A DNA stretch of 38,536 bases from Cyclobacteriaceae bacterium. GTDB taxonomy: Bacteria > Bacteroidota > Bacteroidia > Cytophagales > Cyclobacteriaceae. Within the stretch, counting starts at the first letter, position 1, and the number at the start of each line of letters is the position of its first letter. Of this stretch, positions 30,002 to 37,547 are shown piece by piece. A model generated the notes under the pieces. It did not search any database. It saw nothing but the letters and a program-made list of their open reading frames with translations, and was not told where the DNA came from. The position numbers were made by a program, and so were the translations under genes. The stretch spans positions 1 through 38,536 of the forward strand of contig JAFIEV010000062.1 of NCBI GenBank assembly GCA_020832305.1, given 5' to 3'.

Positions 30002-32434
30002 TTATTCAATCATTTTCAGCACTTCACTTCCTGCCATCAAAAAGGCTCCTGAAGCATAGACATGCCATTGATCTTCATAAAATGGATACGGATCACCGGC
30101 GATCTGCTGCACATAACCCAATCGGCCTTCGGCATTGACATTATTGCAAAGTGCCTGCCATGCCTTTTCCACATTTGGACGATATTTGGCATCAAGCAAT
30201 CCATTATTTATACCCCATGCCAGCGCATAGGTAAAAAATGAACTGCCACTTGATTCGCCAATATTAAGGTATTCAGGGTCGATGAGACTCACTCGCCACA
30301 TACCATCTTTTCCCTGCAAGGACAAAATCTTATGGGCCATTTCATGGTACTGCTGCACAAACTTGCCACGCATTTCATGGTCTGCGGGCAAATTCTGTAA
30401 AATCCTGGCCAAGCCTGCGATAACCCAGCCATTGCCCCTGGACCAATATATTTTTGTGCCATTATCAGAGCGCCGGTCAAAAAACCGGTCATCCCGAAAA
30501 TAGAGCGAATCTGCGCTTGAGTAAAGATAATCTGAAGTTACCCACCACTGCCGGTCCATATATTTCAGGTATTTTTCATCCCCGGTGATTTTCCACATTT
30601 CAACAAATGATGGCGGTGCCATATACAAAGCATCACACCATGACCACCACTCCATACTGTTTGGATTGCCGGCAAAGCGTACATCGGTGGCTCTTTCATA
30701 TCTTCTGGCCAGGTGAATGTCGAGCGCCCACCTGGATTTATCAATCATTTCGGGCTTGTTTTCCATATGATACAACCATGACCAGTTGTCGATGATTAAG
30801 AGCCTGTCTGCATGGAATATTTCATCCATGGGTTGCCAGTTATAGGCTTCACCCAGATTGAACATTTCATTTTTGTAACGATTGGCTCCTGTTGTTTCAT
30901 ACAGCGCTCTGATGCCGGTATAAAATGCACCATACTGCCAGTCGAGCCGGTGATGCCGCCATATGGGATTGACAAATTGCCAATCGGCCACCCTGTGCAT
31001 GATATTCACTATATCCTTCTGGTTTAATCCATCATCTATGGATGGAGAAATTACATCCATTTTAATAGAAGTGACGAAGCGATCATTAAAAGGCTCGGCC
31101 AGTTCTGCCAGACGTTGCGCATCGGCGAAGTGGATGTATTTGGTGTTTTGCATCCAGAGTACCTGAACGGGGTTGCCTGCTTTAGCGCCTCTTACGGCAA
31201 AAGGACGCACATTGTCTTTTGCTGAGCCTTTGGTGATGGGGTCAACACTCCAGTTTTTACCATTATTGCGGGTTGCCCATTTCTCTATTTCAAAAATGGA
31301 GTCCCTTTTCACCGAAAGGTATAAAACATCCGGATTCTCCTTATCGATGTTCATACCGCCAGAGTAATTAGGCTCAGGTTCGGCTTTACCTTCTGGTGTT
31401 TGGGGAAACCAGCCACCCGAATTTACGAGATCGTAATTCAGCCATTTTTTTCCGTCCCATTTGGCATAGCAATATATATGGTTTTCATCGGTAGGAAAGC
31501 GTGCATAGGCTATAACGGGATTGCCTTTGGCGTCCTGTGCTATATCCCAGTTCCATGCTTTTGCTTTTCCACGGGCAGCGTCATACACCAGGTCTGCTTC
31601 TGTGGGCATTACAGGCAGGTCATCGATGCTTTTTATTTTGGTGCCATTGGCTTTATAGAAGCTGCCTGATTGGTAATACATATAATAAATGCTGTTGTTT
31701 TCTTCTCTATGGGGATGCCCATCAGTAAGGGTGATGTGAATTTTGTCTATACCATCGGAATACACTTTTACATAGGGTCGTCTAAACTTGTATATGGGTT
31801 CGGGCATAAAAAATATCCTGCCCGTTTCCCAGGAAATTCCATTGTCATCGGAATAAGAAAAAGAAGGTTTTCCATCAGCTCCACGCCAGAAATTGAACAT
31901 CCGACCGTTTTCTGCCGATAATTTTATCGGGTTGGTATATACATGGTTCATTATGCCCATATGGCTCAGACTTTCATCATTCAAATACAATGATTGCGTC
32001 TCAGACCATTCCTCAATACTTTCAGGTGCGAGTGCACGGATTGTGTACATAGGATGGTCACCCTGCATATGCTTATTGAAAAAAACGATCAGGTGGCCTT
32101 TTTCATCGAAAATCAGCGATGGATTTACATGGTCATTGACTTCCAGCTTGTCTGCAATGACCTTTGAGTGGATGTTAAGCGTTTCATGGTCGAAATACCC
32201 TATGTGGATATCGCCATAATTATCAACCCATCCTGCGTAGGTTCTCTTGTAAGTACCTTCGTAATAAACTGCCCTTGGGTCTGAAAACCAGCACCAGGCA
32301 CCATTGAAGGTGAAGGATTGATACGTTTCAGAAGTGGGGGCATTGCTTTTTTGAATGGTATGCCGGGCTTGTTGCTGGGCAGATAGTGGGTTAAAGGATA
32401 CCAAAAGGCAAGCCAGCAGTAAGAAATTCTTCAT
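30002..32434 (-). CDS. two-domain enzyme: BNR_4 propeller fused to GH105 unsaturated uronyl hydrolase
   Basis: An 810-residue secreted protein (signal peptide 1-19, cleavage after 'LSA'). Residues about 40-450 form a BNR_4 propeller ('FNGAWCWFSDPRAVYYEGTY', 'IHIGYFDHETLNIHS', 'DHVNPSLIFDEKGHLIVFFN', 'MNHVYTNPIKLS', 'YVKVYSDGIDKIHITLTDGH'). Residues about 475-805 form a GH105 barrel: 'LDWQYGAFYTGIRALYETTG' (498-517), 'HADRLLIIDNWSWLY' (541-555), 'WWSWCDALYMAPPSF' with D601 at the place of the catalytic Asp of YteR, 'SRGNGWVIAGLARIL' and 'DGMWRVSLID'. The likely sense is that one polypeptide cuts a uronate-containing chain and then removes the unsaturated uronyl it created. Lyase activity of the first half is inferred; it could be a binding module. 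It is the first gene of the - strand series. Confidence 0.85.
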   Translation of the reverse strand: MKNFLLLACLLVSFNPLSAQQQARHTIQKSNAPTSETYQSFTFNGAWCWFSDPRAVYYEGTYKRTYAGWVDNYGDIHIGYFDHETLNIHSKVIADKLEVNDHVNPSLIFDEKGHLIVFFNKHMQGDHPMYTIRALAPESIEEWSETQSLYLNDESLSHMGIMNHVYTNPIKLSAENGRMFNFWRGADGKPSFSYSDDNGISWETGRIFFMPEPIYKFRRPYVKVYSDGIDKIHITLTDGHPHREENNSIYYMYYQSGSFYKANGTKIKSIDDLPVMPTEADLVYDAARGKAKAWNWDIAQDAKGNPVIAYARFPTDENHIYCYAKWDGKKWLNYDLVNSGGWFPQTPEGKAEPEPNYSGGMNIDKENPDVLYLSVKRDSIFEIEKWATRNNGKNWSVDPITKGSAKDNVRPFAVRGAKAGNPVQVLWMQNTKYIHFADAQRLAELAEPFNDRFVTSIKMDVISPSIDDGLNQKDIVNIMHRVADWQFVNPIWRHHRLDWQYGAFYTGIRALYETTGANRYKNEMFNLGEAYNWQPMDEIFHADRLLIIDNWSWLYHMENKPEMIDKSRWALDIHLARRYERATDVRFAGNPNSMEWWSWCDALYMAPPSFVEMWKITGDEKYLKYMDRQWWVTSDYLYSSADSLYFRDDRFFDRRSDNGTKIYWSRGNGWVIAGLARILQNLPADHEMRGKFVQQYHEMAHKILSLQGKDGMWRVSLIDPEYLNIGESSGSSFFTYALAWGINNGLLDAKYRPNVEKAWQALCNNVNAEGRLGYVQQIAGDPYPFYEDQWHVYASGAFLMAGSEVLKMIE

Positions 32435-32777
32435 AGGAAAAGTGACTTTAACGAGTATAAATAAAAATGCAAATGTTGTTATGCCGTATTACTGTGGAAA
32501 TATCGCAATAGAATCATAAAAGAAAAATACTTATTTTAGTTTTTTCCAGAAATGAAACACGAATTGACGGATGTTTGCAAATGGGACTGGAAAATAAAAA
32601 TGGTTTCGATTATAAAAATGGACTAAAAATGAGCTGAAGGAATGGCACAATGGCCTCCGAAATGTCTTTGGTATTAACTTTACCTGAATGGATATATTAA
32701 AAAGGAGCAGGGACTCCGCTCCATTTATGACTCAGTTAATATAATTGGCTTAATGTAACAGTAGTAGTTACATGGTG
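32435..32777. other. 343-bp gene-free leader upstream of the catabolic gene series
   Basis: The promoter for the - strand series should lie here. I searched the - strand for TAnnTTTG with a TTG about 20 bp upstream and found no convincing pair. No gene or hairpin was seen. Confidence 0.4.
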
Positions 32778-32963
32778 TTAATCTCTGTTAAGCGCCCAAA
32801 TGGTGATGCCGGCAACCGTTAATATGCTACCTAAAAAAATAATGCCATTTAAACTTCTCTGCAATTTTTTGGCTTTTTTTAATTGCTTAGAGCCGAGTCC
32901 TTTATCTTCAATAAAACTTTCAAGTCGTTTTACTCTTGCTTCAAATTCTTCTTTTATATCCAT
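32778..32963 (-). CDS. small single-span membrane protein with coiled-coil N-terminus (61 aa)
   Basis: The frame encodes 'MDIKEEFEARVKRLESFIED' followed by a basic stretch ('KQLKKAKKLQRSLNG') and one membrane helix ('IIFLGSILTVAGITIWALN', about 41-59). Charged heptads at the start suggest a short coiled coil in the cytoplasm. It has a normal ATG and a sensible amino-acid composition, so I regard it as a real small gene of unknown function. It is oriented like the catabolic series but 343 bp upstream, and need not belong to it. Confidence 0.6.
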   Translation of the reverse strand: MDIKEEFEARVKRLESFIEDKGLGSKQLKKAKKLQRSLNGIIFLGSILTVAGITIWALNRD

Positions 32964-33069
32964 AATATTAAAAATTTAAGGTTTACTATATATAATCATA
33001 CGTTGGTATTGGCAAATTGTTGGTGATGAAAGTAACAGACATAGTTCTGTTCTTGCAAGACTTTCCTGA

Positions 33070-33291
33070 TTATGTGCGGTTTACAATCTGATAGCAGAAT
33101 TTATTCAGAACGAATTCAAGCACACCAAAAGAATCAGAAAGATGTTCTGCGACAGGTTTCATTTCTCCAGCGACTCTAGATCCTCCATGTATCAATGCCG
33201 TTTTATATGGCTTTTGGCCGTATTTTCTCACTGAATGCGTGTCAAATCTTTTCGTAGGAGTTTTTTTCAAATTTACAATTCCTGACGACAA
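33070..33291 (-). pseudogene. N-terminal remnant of an alpha/beta-hydrolase gene
   Basis: The translation contains 'KRFDTHSVRKYGQKPYKTAL' followed by 'IHGGSRVAGEMKPVAEHLSD'. This resembles the start of alpha/beta-hydrolases in which a strand leads into the oxyanion motif H-G-G-P-G and an 'A-G-E-M-x-P-V-A' helix. Here the motif is H-G-G-S-R, the frame ends after 73 codons and the only start is a TTG, so the gene is a non-functional fragment. Confidence 0.5.
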
Positions 33292-33439
33292 TGGTTAGTA
33301 GATGCGGTATTTTCTAACATATTGATCTTCAATAAGGCATTGGATAAATCCTCTTGCAAAATGATTACTAAACTATGCGAGACTTATTTGTACCGTTATT
33401 TGCCAAAGGATGTGACTAATTAAACAATAAAATAGTTTT

Positions 33440-33799
33440 TTAGTGCCAAATAAAGAAGTTATCTTTAGGTAAAATAAATGAAAACCACAGCCAAAGGGAA
33501 TTGTCGTGTCCAGGGATCGAGCTAAAGACTCCCATAGTACCAATAATATCCAATATGGCCCAAAGAAAAAAGAGTAATCCGTAGCCATAAGCAAGTATGG
33601 AACGCGTTTTCGATTCCGGGTCTTTCCGTACCAACCAGGCAACAACACCAAATACCAATTGAGCTGGAGCAATTATCAAGAATGCGAAAGCCGAAGAGAT
33701 ATCAGTAATACCATAGGCCTGCTTAATGTAAGGGACTGCAAAAGACAACAAAGCCATAGCGCCTGAAAAGACCAACACTACTGCTGCAATGGAAAACAT
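33440..33799 (-). CDS. small multi-pass membrane protein (119 aa), unknown function
   Basis: A 119-residue hydrophobic protein with three or four membrane spans (about residues 4-24, 34-58, 66-88 and possibly 100-113). The short loops include 'VRKDPESKTRS' (cytoplasmic by positive charge) and 'GHDNSLW'. No family is recognised. The ATG at 33799 is the only sensible start. The overlapping frame 33373-33672 encodes a less regular protein and was taken as a shadow. Confidence 0.55.
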   Translation of the reverse strand: MFSIAAVVLVFSGAMALLSFAVPYIKQAYGITDISSAFAFLIIAPAQLVFGVVAWLVRKDPESKTRSILAYGYGLLFFLWAILDIIGTMGVFSSIPGHDNSLWLWFSFILPKDNFFIWH

Positions 33800-33820
33800 A
33801 AGGTTGAGATTTAGTTTTTA

Positions 33821-33994
33821 GGTCAGACGGGTATAATTGAATCATGGCACAAAGCAGGAATTCCGGTTGAATTTCACCTTGACCAGAATAGAGGTCATGG
33901 TTATGGCCTTGGTAATCCCGATAGGACAAGCAACAGATGGTTTGATGCATTTATGCACTGGCTGGATGTGAATAAGTTACTTGCTGCTAAATAA
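33821..33994 (+). pseudogene. C-terminal remnant of an acetyl-esterase/lipase-type alpha/beta-hydrolase gene
   Basis: A + strand frame without start codon reads 'SWHKAGIPVEFHLDQNRGHG', then 'YGLGNPDRTSNRWFDAFMHW' and 'LDVNKLLAAK' to a stop at 33992-33994. 'H-K-A-G-(I/V)-P-V-E-x-H' followed by 'G-G-H-G-(Y/F)-G-L' is the usual C-terminal end of BD-FAE-type carbohydrate acetyl/feruloyl esterases, with the catalytic histidine in R-G-H-G. The rest of the gene is missing, so this is a broken remnant; its ancestor would have suited a polysaccharide locus. Confidence 0.6.
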
Positions 33995-34157
33995 GGAGGG
34001 AAAAATAGAGAACGGTAATTGCTGCGATCAATATTACCAATGACATGATGACTTGTCCGTTATGCTGATCCCGATAGCTACCATAGAGAAGCATCCCTGG
34101 AGGACCAGGAAAGGATAAATAATACCAATAAAGATTCCTCGTGCCACGGAATGACAT
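33987..34157 (-). CDS. possible 56-aa single-span membrane protein
   Basis: A short frame starts at ATG 34157, inside the stem of a hairpin, and encodes 'MSFRGTRNLYWYYLSFPGPP', then 'GMLLYGSYRDQHNGQV' and a hydrophobic tail 'IMSLVILIAAITVLYFSLLI'. The tail is long enough for one membrane helix. Its stop overlaps the end of the esterase remnant on the other strand by 8 bp. It could be a real small protein or the end of a lost membrane protein; there is no further support. Confidence 0.25.
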   Translation of the reverse strand: MSFRGTRNLYWYYLSFPGPPGMLLYGSYRDQHNGQVIMSLVILIAAITVLYFSLLI

Positions 34158-34179
34158 CTAACTTGATGTCATTTTTTTC
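34150..34179 (+). terminator. rho-independent terminator-like hairpin
   Basis: AATGACATC (34150-34158) and GATGTCATT (34165-34173) form a perfect 9-bp stem with a 6-base loop, followed by a run of T up to 34178. On the + strand this is a standard intrinsic terminator, probably for the now-broken esterase gene that ends at 33994. On the - strand no T-run follows. Confidence 0.65.
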
Positions 34180-34225
34180 TTTACATTTTCAAATTGTCGG
34201 GGACTACCAATGACGGGTTTTTCGA

Positions 34226-36121
34226 TCAGGCTGCCTTAGCAGGCTTAAAGTCAAATGATACCCGTGTACCATCTTTTACTTCTTCCCGCATGATGCCATT
34301 CAATTGTTGGGTAAGGAGGGAGATCAACTGACCGCCAAAACCCGTGCCTTTTGTTAGCCCACTTTTGCCCACTCCATTATCGCTTACCTTAAGCTGAAGC
34401 ACACCATCCGCATTTTTTTGAAGGGAGATTTCAACTTTGCCCAGCTGTCCTTCGGGGAAGGCGTATTTAAGGGTATTGGTCAGCAATTCATTGACAATTA
34501 GCCCAAGGGGAACGGCAGTATCAATATCCACATCCAGGTTGTCCATGGCGCATTCAATGGTTACCCGCTTTTCGGCCCCAAAAGAGTCAATTAAATTTTC
34601 ACCCAGGTTGATAAAATAATCTTTCATTTCAATGGCGCCGAGATTGGTGCCCTGATAGAGTTTTTGATGCACAATGCCAATGGATTGCACCCTATTTTGT
34701 CCTTCCTGCATGGCATCTTTGGTATTTGTGTCATCTATCTGTTCGGATTGCAGGGCCAACAAACTGCTGACTACCTCAAGGTTGTTTTTTACCCGGTGGT
34801 GAATTTCCTTTAGCAGCAATTCGTTCTCTGCATTTTTGGCGGCAAGCAGGCGGTTGGCTTTGGTACGGGTCTTGTAACTCTGCCAGCCAAATAACAAAAA
34901 TCCTGAAAGCAATATAGCAATACCGATGATAAGCCATTGTACCAGGCGTTGTTGGGAAAGTTGCTTTTCCTGGGCTGCAATGGTGGCTTCCTTTTTACCG
35001 GTTTCGTAACGGGTGAGCATTTCGCTCATGGCAATATCACTTTCCTTTTTGGCAGTACTATCCCGCATGATCCTTGCTTTCTTTTGAAATGCCAGCGCAT
35101 CCTTATAGTTACCCAACTTTTCATATATGGTGCTTACATGTCCATAGTTTTCGGTGAGGTTGGATAAGTCCCCATCTTTTTCCAATAAATAAATAGTCTC
35201 TAACTGAAAGGGCAGTGCCGCCTCATAATTTTCCATCAGTAGGTTGATCTCCCCGAGATTAGCCGTAACCGTGTGAATGGCATTATTGTAATTGACCTGT
35301 TTTGCCAAAGCCAAAGTAGTTTCATATTGCGCCAATGCCTCTTCGAGTCTTCCCAGCTTTTTGAGTGCATTGGCTATGTTGTTCATAAAATCGCACATAT
35401 TCATGGGGGGAAATCCCAGTGATTTTGCCAGGTCATGGGCTTTTTCAAAATAATGCAAGGCATCTTCATTTTTTGCCATGGCAATACTTGCCGCACCGGC
35501 AGCATTATACCCATAAACCAACTCTTCCGGAATGTTATTTTTCTCGCTGATGTCGATGGTCTTGATGGCATAAGCCAATGCTTCTTCCTGCCTGCCCTGT
35601 CGAGATACATCTTCTGATAGCCGCGAATAAGCACCTGCAATACCGAGCTTATCATCAAGCTCTTCCATAAGCGCAAGCGCTTTCAGATCGGCCTCCAAAG
35701 CTGCTTCCAATTCACCCCTTTTTTTGTGTACCCAGCCGATTTTAAACCAGGTCGTAGCCTGCCCTCTTTTATTCCCGATGGCTGTATAGCCCTGCATGGC
35801 TTTGTCAAAATAATGGGAGGCGGAGTCCAATTTAAGAAGGTTGGCATGAATACGGCCCTTCATTTCATAAAATTCTGGTTGTGTTGCTTTGTTATTTGTT
35901 CTATCGGAATGCGTTACACCCATTCGGGCATATTCCAGTCCCAGGTTCAGGTCAACATTGGTTGTAAGATCCACCAAATTCCTGATCAGTTCTGTCTTTT
36001 TATCATTGTCCTGCTCTGTAGATAATAATTGCTTTAGACTATCTATTTCAGGGGTTTGTCCCAAAGCTCCCTGACAAAAGCCTAAAAACAAGAGAAAAAA
36101 AATTCTGATATAAAGGTTCAT
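34226..36121 (-). CDS. TPR-repeat sensor histidine kinase (HisKA_2 type)
   Basis: This protein has 631 residues from the ATG at 36121; the frame extends 13 codons further upstream but only to a TTG. A signal peptide ('MNLYIRIFFLLFLGFCQGAL', cleavage near G22-Q23) leads to a periplasmic array of tetratricopeptide repeats (about 60-355), a coiled coil (about 375-393), one membrane helix ('WLIIGIAILLSGFLLFGW', 396-413) and the kinase. The phosphate-accepting histidine is H442 in 'LLLKEIHHRVKNNLEVVSSL', the HisKA_2 pattern. The ATP-binding part has 'GLIVNELLTNTLKYAFPEG' and 'KVSDNGVGKSGLTKGTGFGG'. Such kinases usually pair with a LytTR-type or other response regulator; none is adjacent. It is separate from the carbohydrate genes and lacks the hybrid regulator layout common in polysaccharide loci. 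Confidence 0.93.
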   Translation of the reverse strand: MNLYIRIFFLLFLGFCQGALGQTPEIDSLKQLLSTEQDNDKKTELIRNLVDLTTNVDLNLGLEYARMGVTHSDRTNNKATQPEFYEMKGRIHANLLKLDSASHYFDKAMQGYTAIGNKRGQATTWFKIGWVHKKRGELEAALEADLKALALMEELDDKLGIAGAYSRLSEDVSRQGRQEEALAYAIKTIDISEKNNIPEELVYGYNAAGAASIAMAKNEDALHYFEKAHDLAKSLGFPPMNMCDFMNNIANALKKLGRLEEALAQYETTLALAKQVNYNNAIHTVTANLGEINLLMENYEAALPFQLETIYLLEKDGDLSNLTENYGHVSTIYEKLGNYKDALAFQKKARIMRDSTAKKESDIAMSEMLTRYETGKKEATIAAQEKQLSQQRLVQWLIIGIAILLSGFLLFGWQSYKTRTKANRLLAAKNAENELLLKEIHHRVKNNLEVVSSLLALQSEQIDDTNTKDAMQEGQNRVQSIGIVHQKLYQGTNLGAIEMKDYFINLGENLIDSFGAEKRVTIECAMDNLDVDIDTAVPLGLIVNELLTNTLKYAFPEGQLGKVEISLQKNADGVLQLKVSDNGVGKSGLTKGTGFGGQLISLLTQQLNGIMREEVKDGTRVSFDFKPAKAA

Positions 36122-36483
36122 GGGCTTATCTAATATGGTGTATACAAGTGATTTATTCAAGGACTAGGAAAACCAACCTCAATGATTCTGATTACATTTT
36201 GAATGGGGATGATTCACCGGTTTAAATTTAAGTTTTACTATTACCTCCAAAATAAAACTATTGATAAATTGGATATTTCAATATAAAAGAAAAAAATTTT
36301 TCAACAAAACCTATGCACGAAAAGCGATTAGAAGTGTGAGGAAGCATTGAATAACTTTTATTAATGATTATCCGCAAAGATGCCAGTCAACTAATTTCCA
36401 TTGCTGTTCAGGACGGAAGACCGATGACCGATGACTGATGTTAGGTTGAATCGAACTTTGACCATTTCTTTTATTTCTATCAC
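36122..36483. other. gene-free AT-rich region upstream of the kinase gene
   Basis: No gene was recognised. A short direct repeat (GACCGATGACCGATGACTGATG, three imperfect GACCGAT(G/A) units, about 36419-36440) lies in it. The kinase promoter should be near 36125-36250, but no clear TAnnTTTG match was seen on the - strand. Confidence 0.4.
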
Positions 36484-36842
36484 TTGCATTACAGGCAAGA
36501 AATCGGATATAAAATTTTCTCAACTGGGTTTTTTATAAAGTTTTCAAGCGTATTTGAAGGTAAAAAGAGTGATAGTCGTTCCCTTCCCGACATTGAGGAT
36601 AAAATCCGTGTGAATACCGCTGATAGTAAACGTGCGATAGTGGCATTAGATGCAGGGATTGCTACAGAAGAAAACCTGCACTGACTACAAGATAAAAGCT
36701 ATGATTACGTATGTGTAAGTTGTTCAAAAATCAGACAATACACTATTGATGAAAATTTTCAGCCTTAGCAGATCAGCACAAAGAGCAGGCAAAGAGTAAC
36801 GTTGGAAAAAGTAGAGAGTCAACAAACGACAGATTACCTGCC
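36484..36842 (+). pseudogene. central fragment of an IS1634-family transposase
   Basis: The frame gives 'STGFFIKFSSVFEGKKSDSR', 'SLPDIEDKIRVNTADSKRAI' and 'VALDAGIATEENL'. After a stop and frameshift come 'YDYVCVSCSKIRQYTIDENF' and 'TLEKVESQQTTDYLP'. This is the middle of an IS1634-type DDE transposase, including the 'DAGIATEENL' motif next to a catalytic Asp. Neither the beginning nor the end of the protein is present. The missing ends are exactly the parts found in the fragment at 5350-6050, on the same strand. Confidence 0.75.
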
Positions 36843-36908
36843 TTAGGATGAATAGCATTAATTTCTTCCCCAATGAGGGTTTTATTGTCCGAAGGAAGAT
36901 TTAAAAAA

Positions 36909-36955
36909 AATGGAAATCAATTTGATCCGGAATATTTATTGTGGTTTTTTGGCGC
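36909..36955 (+). pseudogene. 3' end remnant of an IS200-like (HUH) transposase gene
   Basis: The sequence reads about 'DLKKMEINFDPEYLLW', matching the C-terminus of the intact transposase ('ILEENGVEYDPKYLL', ending at 37994), and is followed by the same non-coding array. It marks the end of a previous repeat unit whose transposase gene has been lost. Confidence 0.7.
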
Positions 36956-36972
36956 TGTTTGATTTTTGAAAT

Positions 36973-36991
36973 TCAACCCCGGTAGGGTTGA
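36973..36991. repeat. hairpin 1 of the array (TCAACCC/GGGTTGA)
   Basis: Seven-bp arms TCAACCC and GGGTTGA around CGGTA. The same hairpin occurs in the second unit near 38023-38041. Confidence 0.8.
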
Positions 36992-37013
36992 GAAATTCAG
37001 AGACTGATTATCA

Positions 37014-37047
37014 TGATTAGCCCCACATTGGCATGTGGGGCTAATCA
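37014..37047. repeat. hairpin 2 of the array (15-bp perfect stem)
   Basis: Arms TGATTAGCCCCACAT and ATGTGGGGCTAATCA are perfectly complementary over 15 bp with loop TGGC. The copy in the second unit (38065-38098) has one stem mismatch and loop TGTC. Confidence 0.9.
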
Positions 37048-37050
37048 GAT

Positions 37051-37069
37051 TGATTCCCCTTGGGAATCA
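37051..37069. repeat. hairpin 3 of the array (TGATTCCC/GGGAATCA)
   Basis: Eight-bp arms around CTT. The corresponding site in the second unit (about 38101-38120) reads GATTCCCTTCAGGAATC, a changed and weaker form. Confidence 0.8.
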
Positions 37070-37345
37070 GAATTAGAGAGATTATCACCTCATGGAATTT
37101 GAATTAATTCATGCCGAGGCCATGCCCTCTAGGAATCATCTTTGGAGTTTATAAACTAGAGAGAAACCAAATTGCTACTAGTAATTTGACTAATCAGATC
37201 AACTTGAAAATATTCACTTCCATTTAATTTTAGGTTTGTTTTCAATTACCAACTACAGAGTGCCTGCCTGGTGGACAGACAGGATTGAATTCGATTAGCT
37301 TTACATATAAAATGTGTGGATAAAAACGAATATTCCTGTAATCCC

Positions 37346-37364
37346 TCAACTACAAAGTAGTTGA
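37346..37364. repeat. hairpin 4 of the array (TCAACTAC/GTAGTTGA)
   Basis: Eight-bp perfect arms around AAA, repeated without change in the second unit (about 38412-38430). Confidence 0.8.
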
Positions 37365-37374
37365 AATTGATTAG

Positions 37375-37394
37375 CCACACATAGCAATGTGTGG
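37375..37394. repeat. hairpin 5 of the array (CCACACAT/ATGTGTGG)
   Basis: Eight-bp arms with loop AGCA; the second unit has loop TGCA with unchanged arms. It is preceded by TGATTAG, as hairpin 2 is, so hairpins 2 and 5 are variants of one motif. Confidence 0.8.
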
Positions 37395-37422
37395 TCATGA
37401 AATCACGGCACGCATTCATCCT

Positions 37423-37443
37423 TTCAACCCTAAAGGGGTTGAA
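37423..37443. repeat. hairpin 6 of the array (TTCAACCC/GGGTTGAA)
   Basis: Eight-bp arms around TAAAG, about 105 bp before the intact transposase start; repeated in the second unit. It shares the TCAACCC arm with hairpin 1, so the array is framed by related hairpins. Confidence 0.8.
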
Positions 37444-37547
37444 TCTGAAAGACCTCTAGCTATCTTATCCGTTTATTATTGCCTGCATCTGAATTCCATT
37501 TTTTAAATTCACTAACAGAATAATTTTTAATCCTAAAACTTTTCGCG

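Noticed and set aside
32435-32777. Canonical Bacteroidota promoter for the catabolic series
   Set aside because: Only partial matches such as AACATTTG were seen on the - strand, with no TTG at the proper distance.
33373-33672. Alternative - strand frame of 99 codons overlapping the small membrane protein
   Set aside because: The frame at 33440-33799 has more regular membrane helices and a better start; this one has irregular composition and seems to be a shadow.
34226-36121. Histidine kinase as the regulator of the polysaccharide locus
   Set aside because: It is a TPR/HisKA_2 kinase without the hybrid regulator layout or DNA-binding domain typical of such loci, it has no adjacent response regulator, and it is separated by debris.
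34226-36160. Upstream start for the histidine kinase at 36160
   Set aside because: That codon is a TTG, and the ATG at 36121 begins a normal signal peptide.
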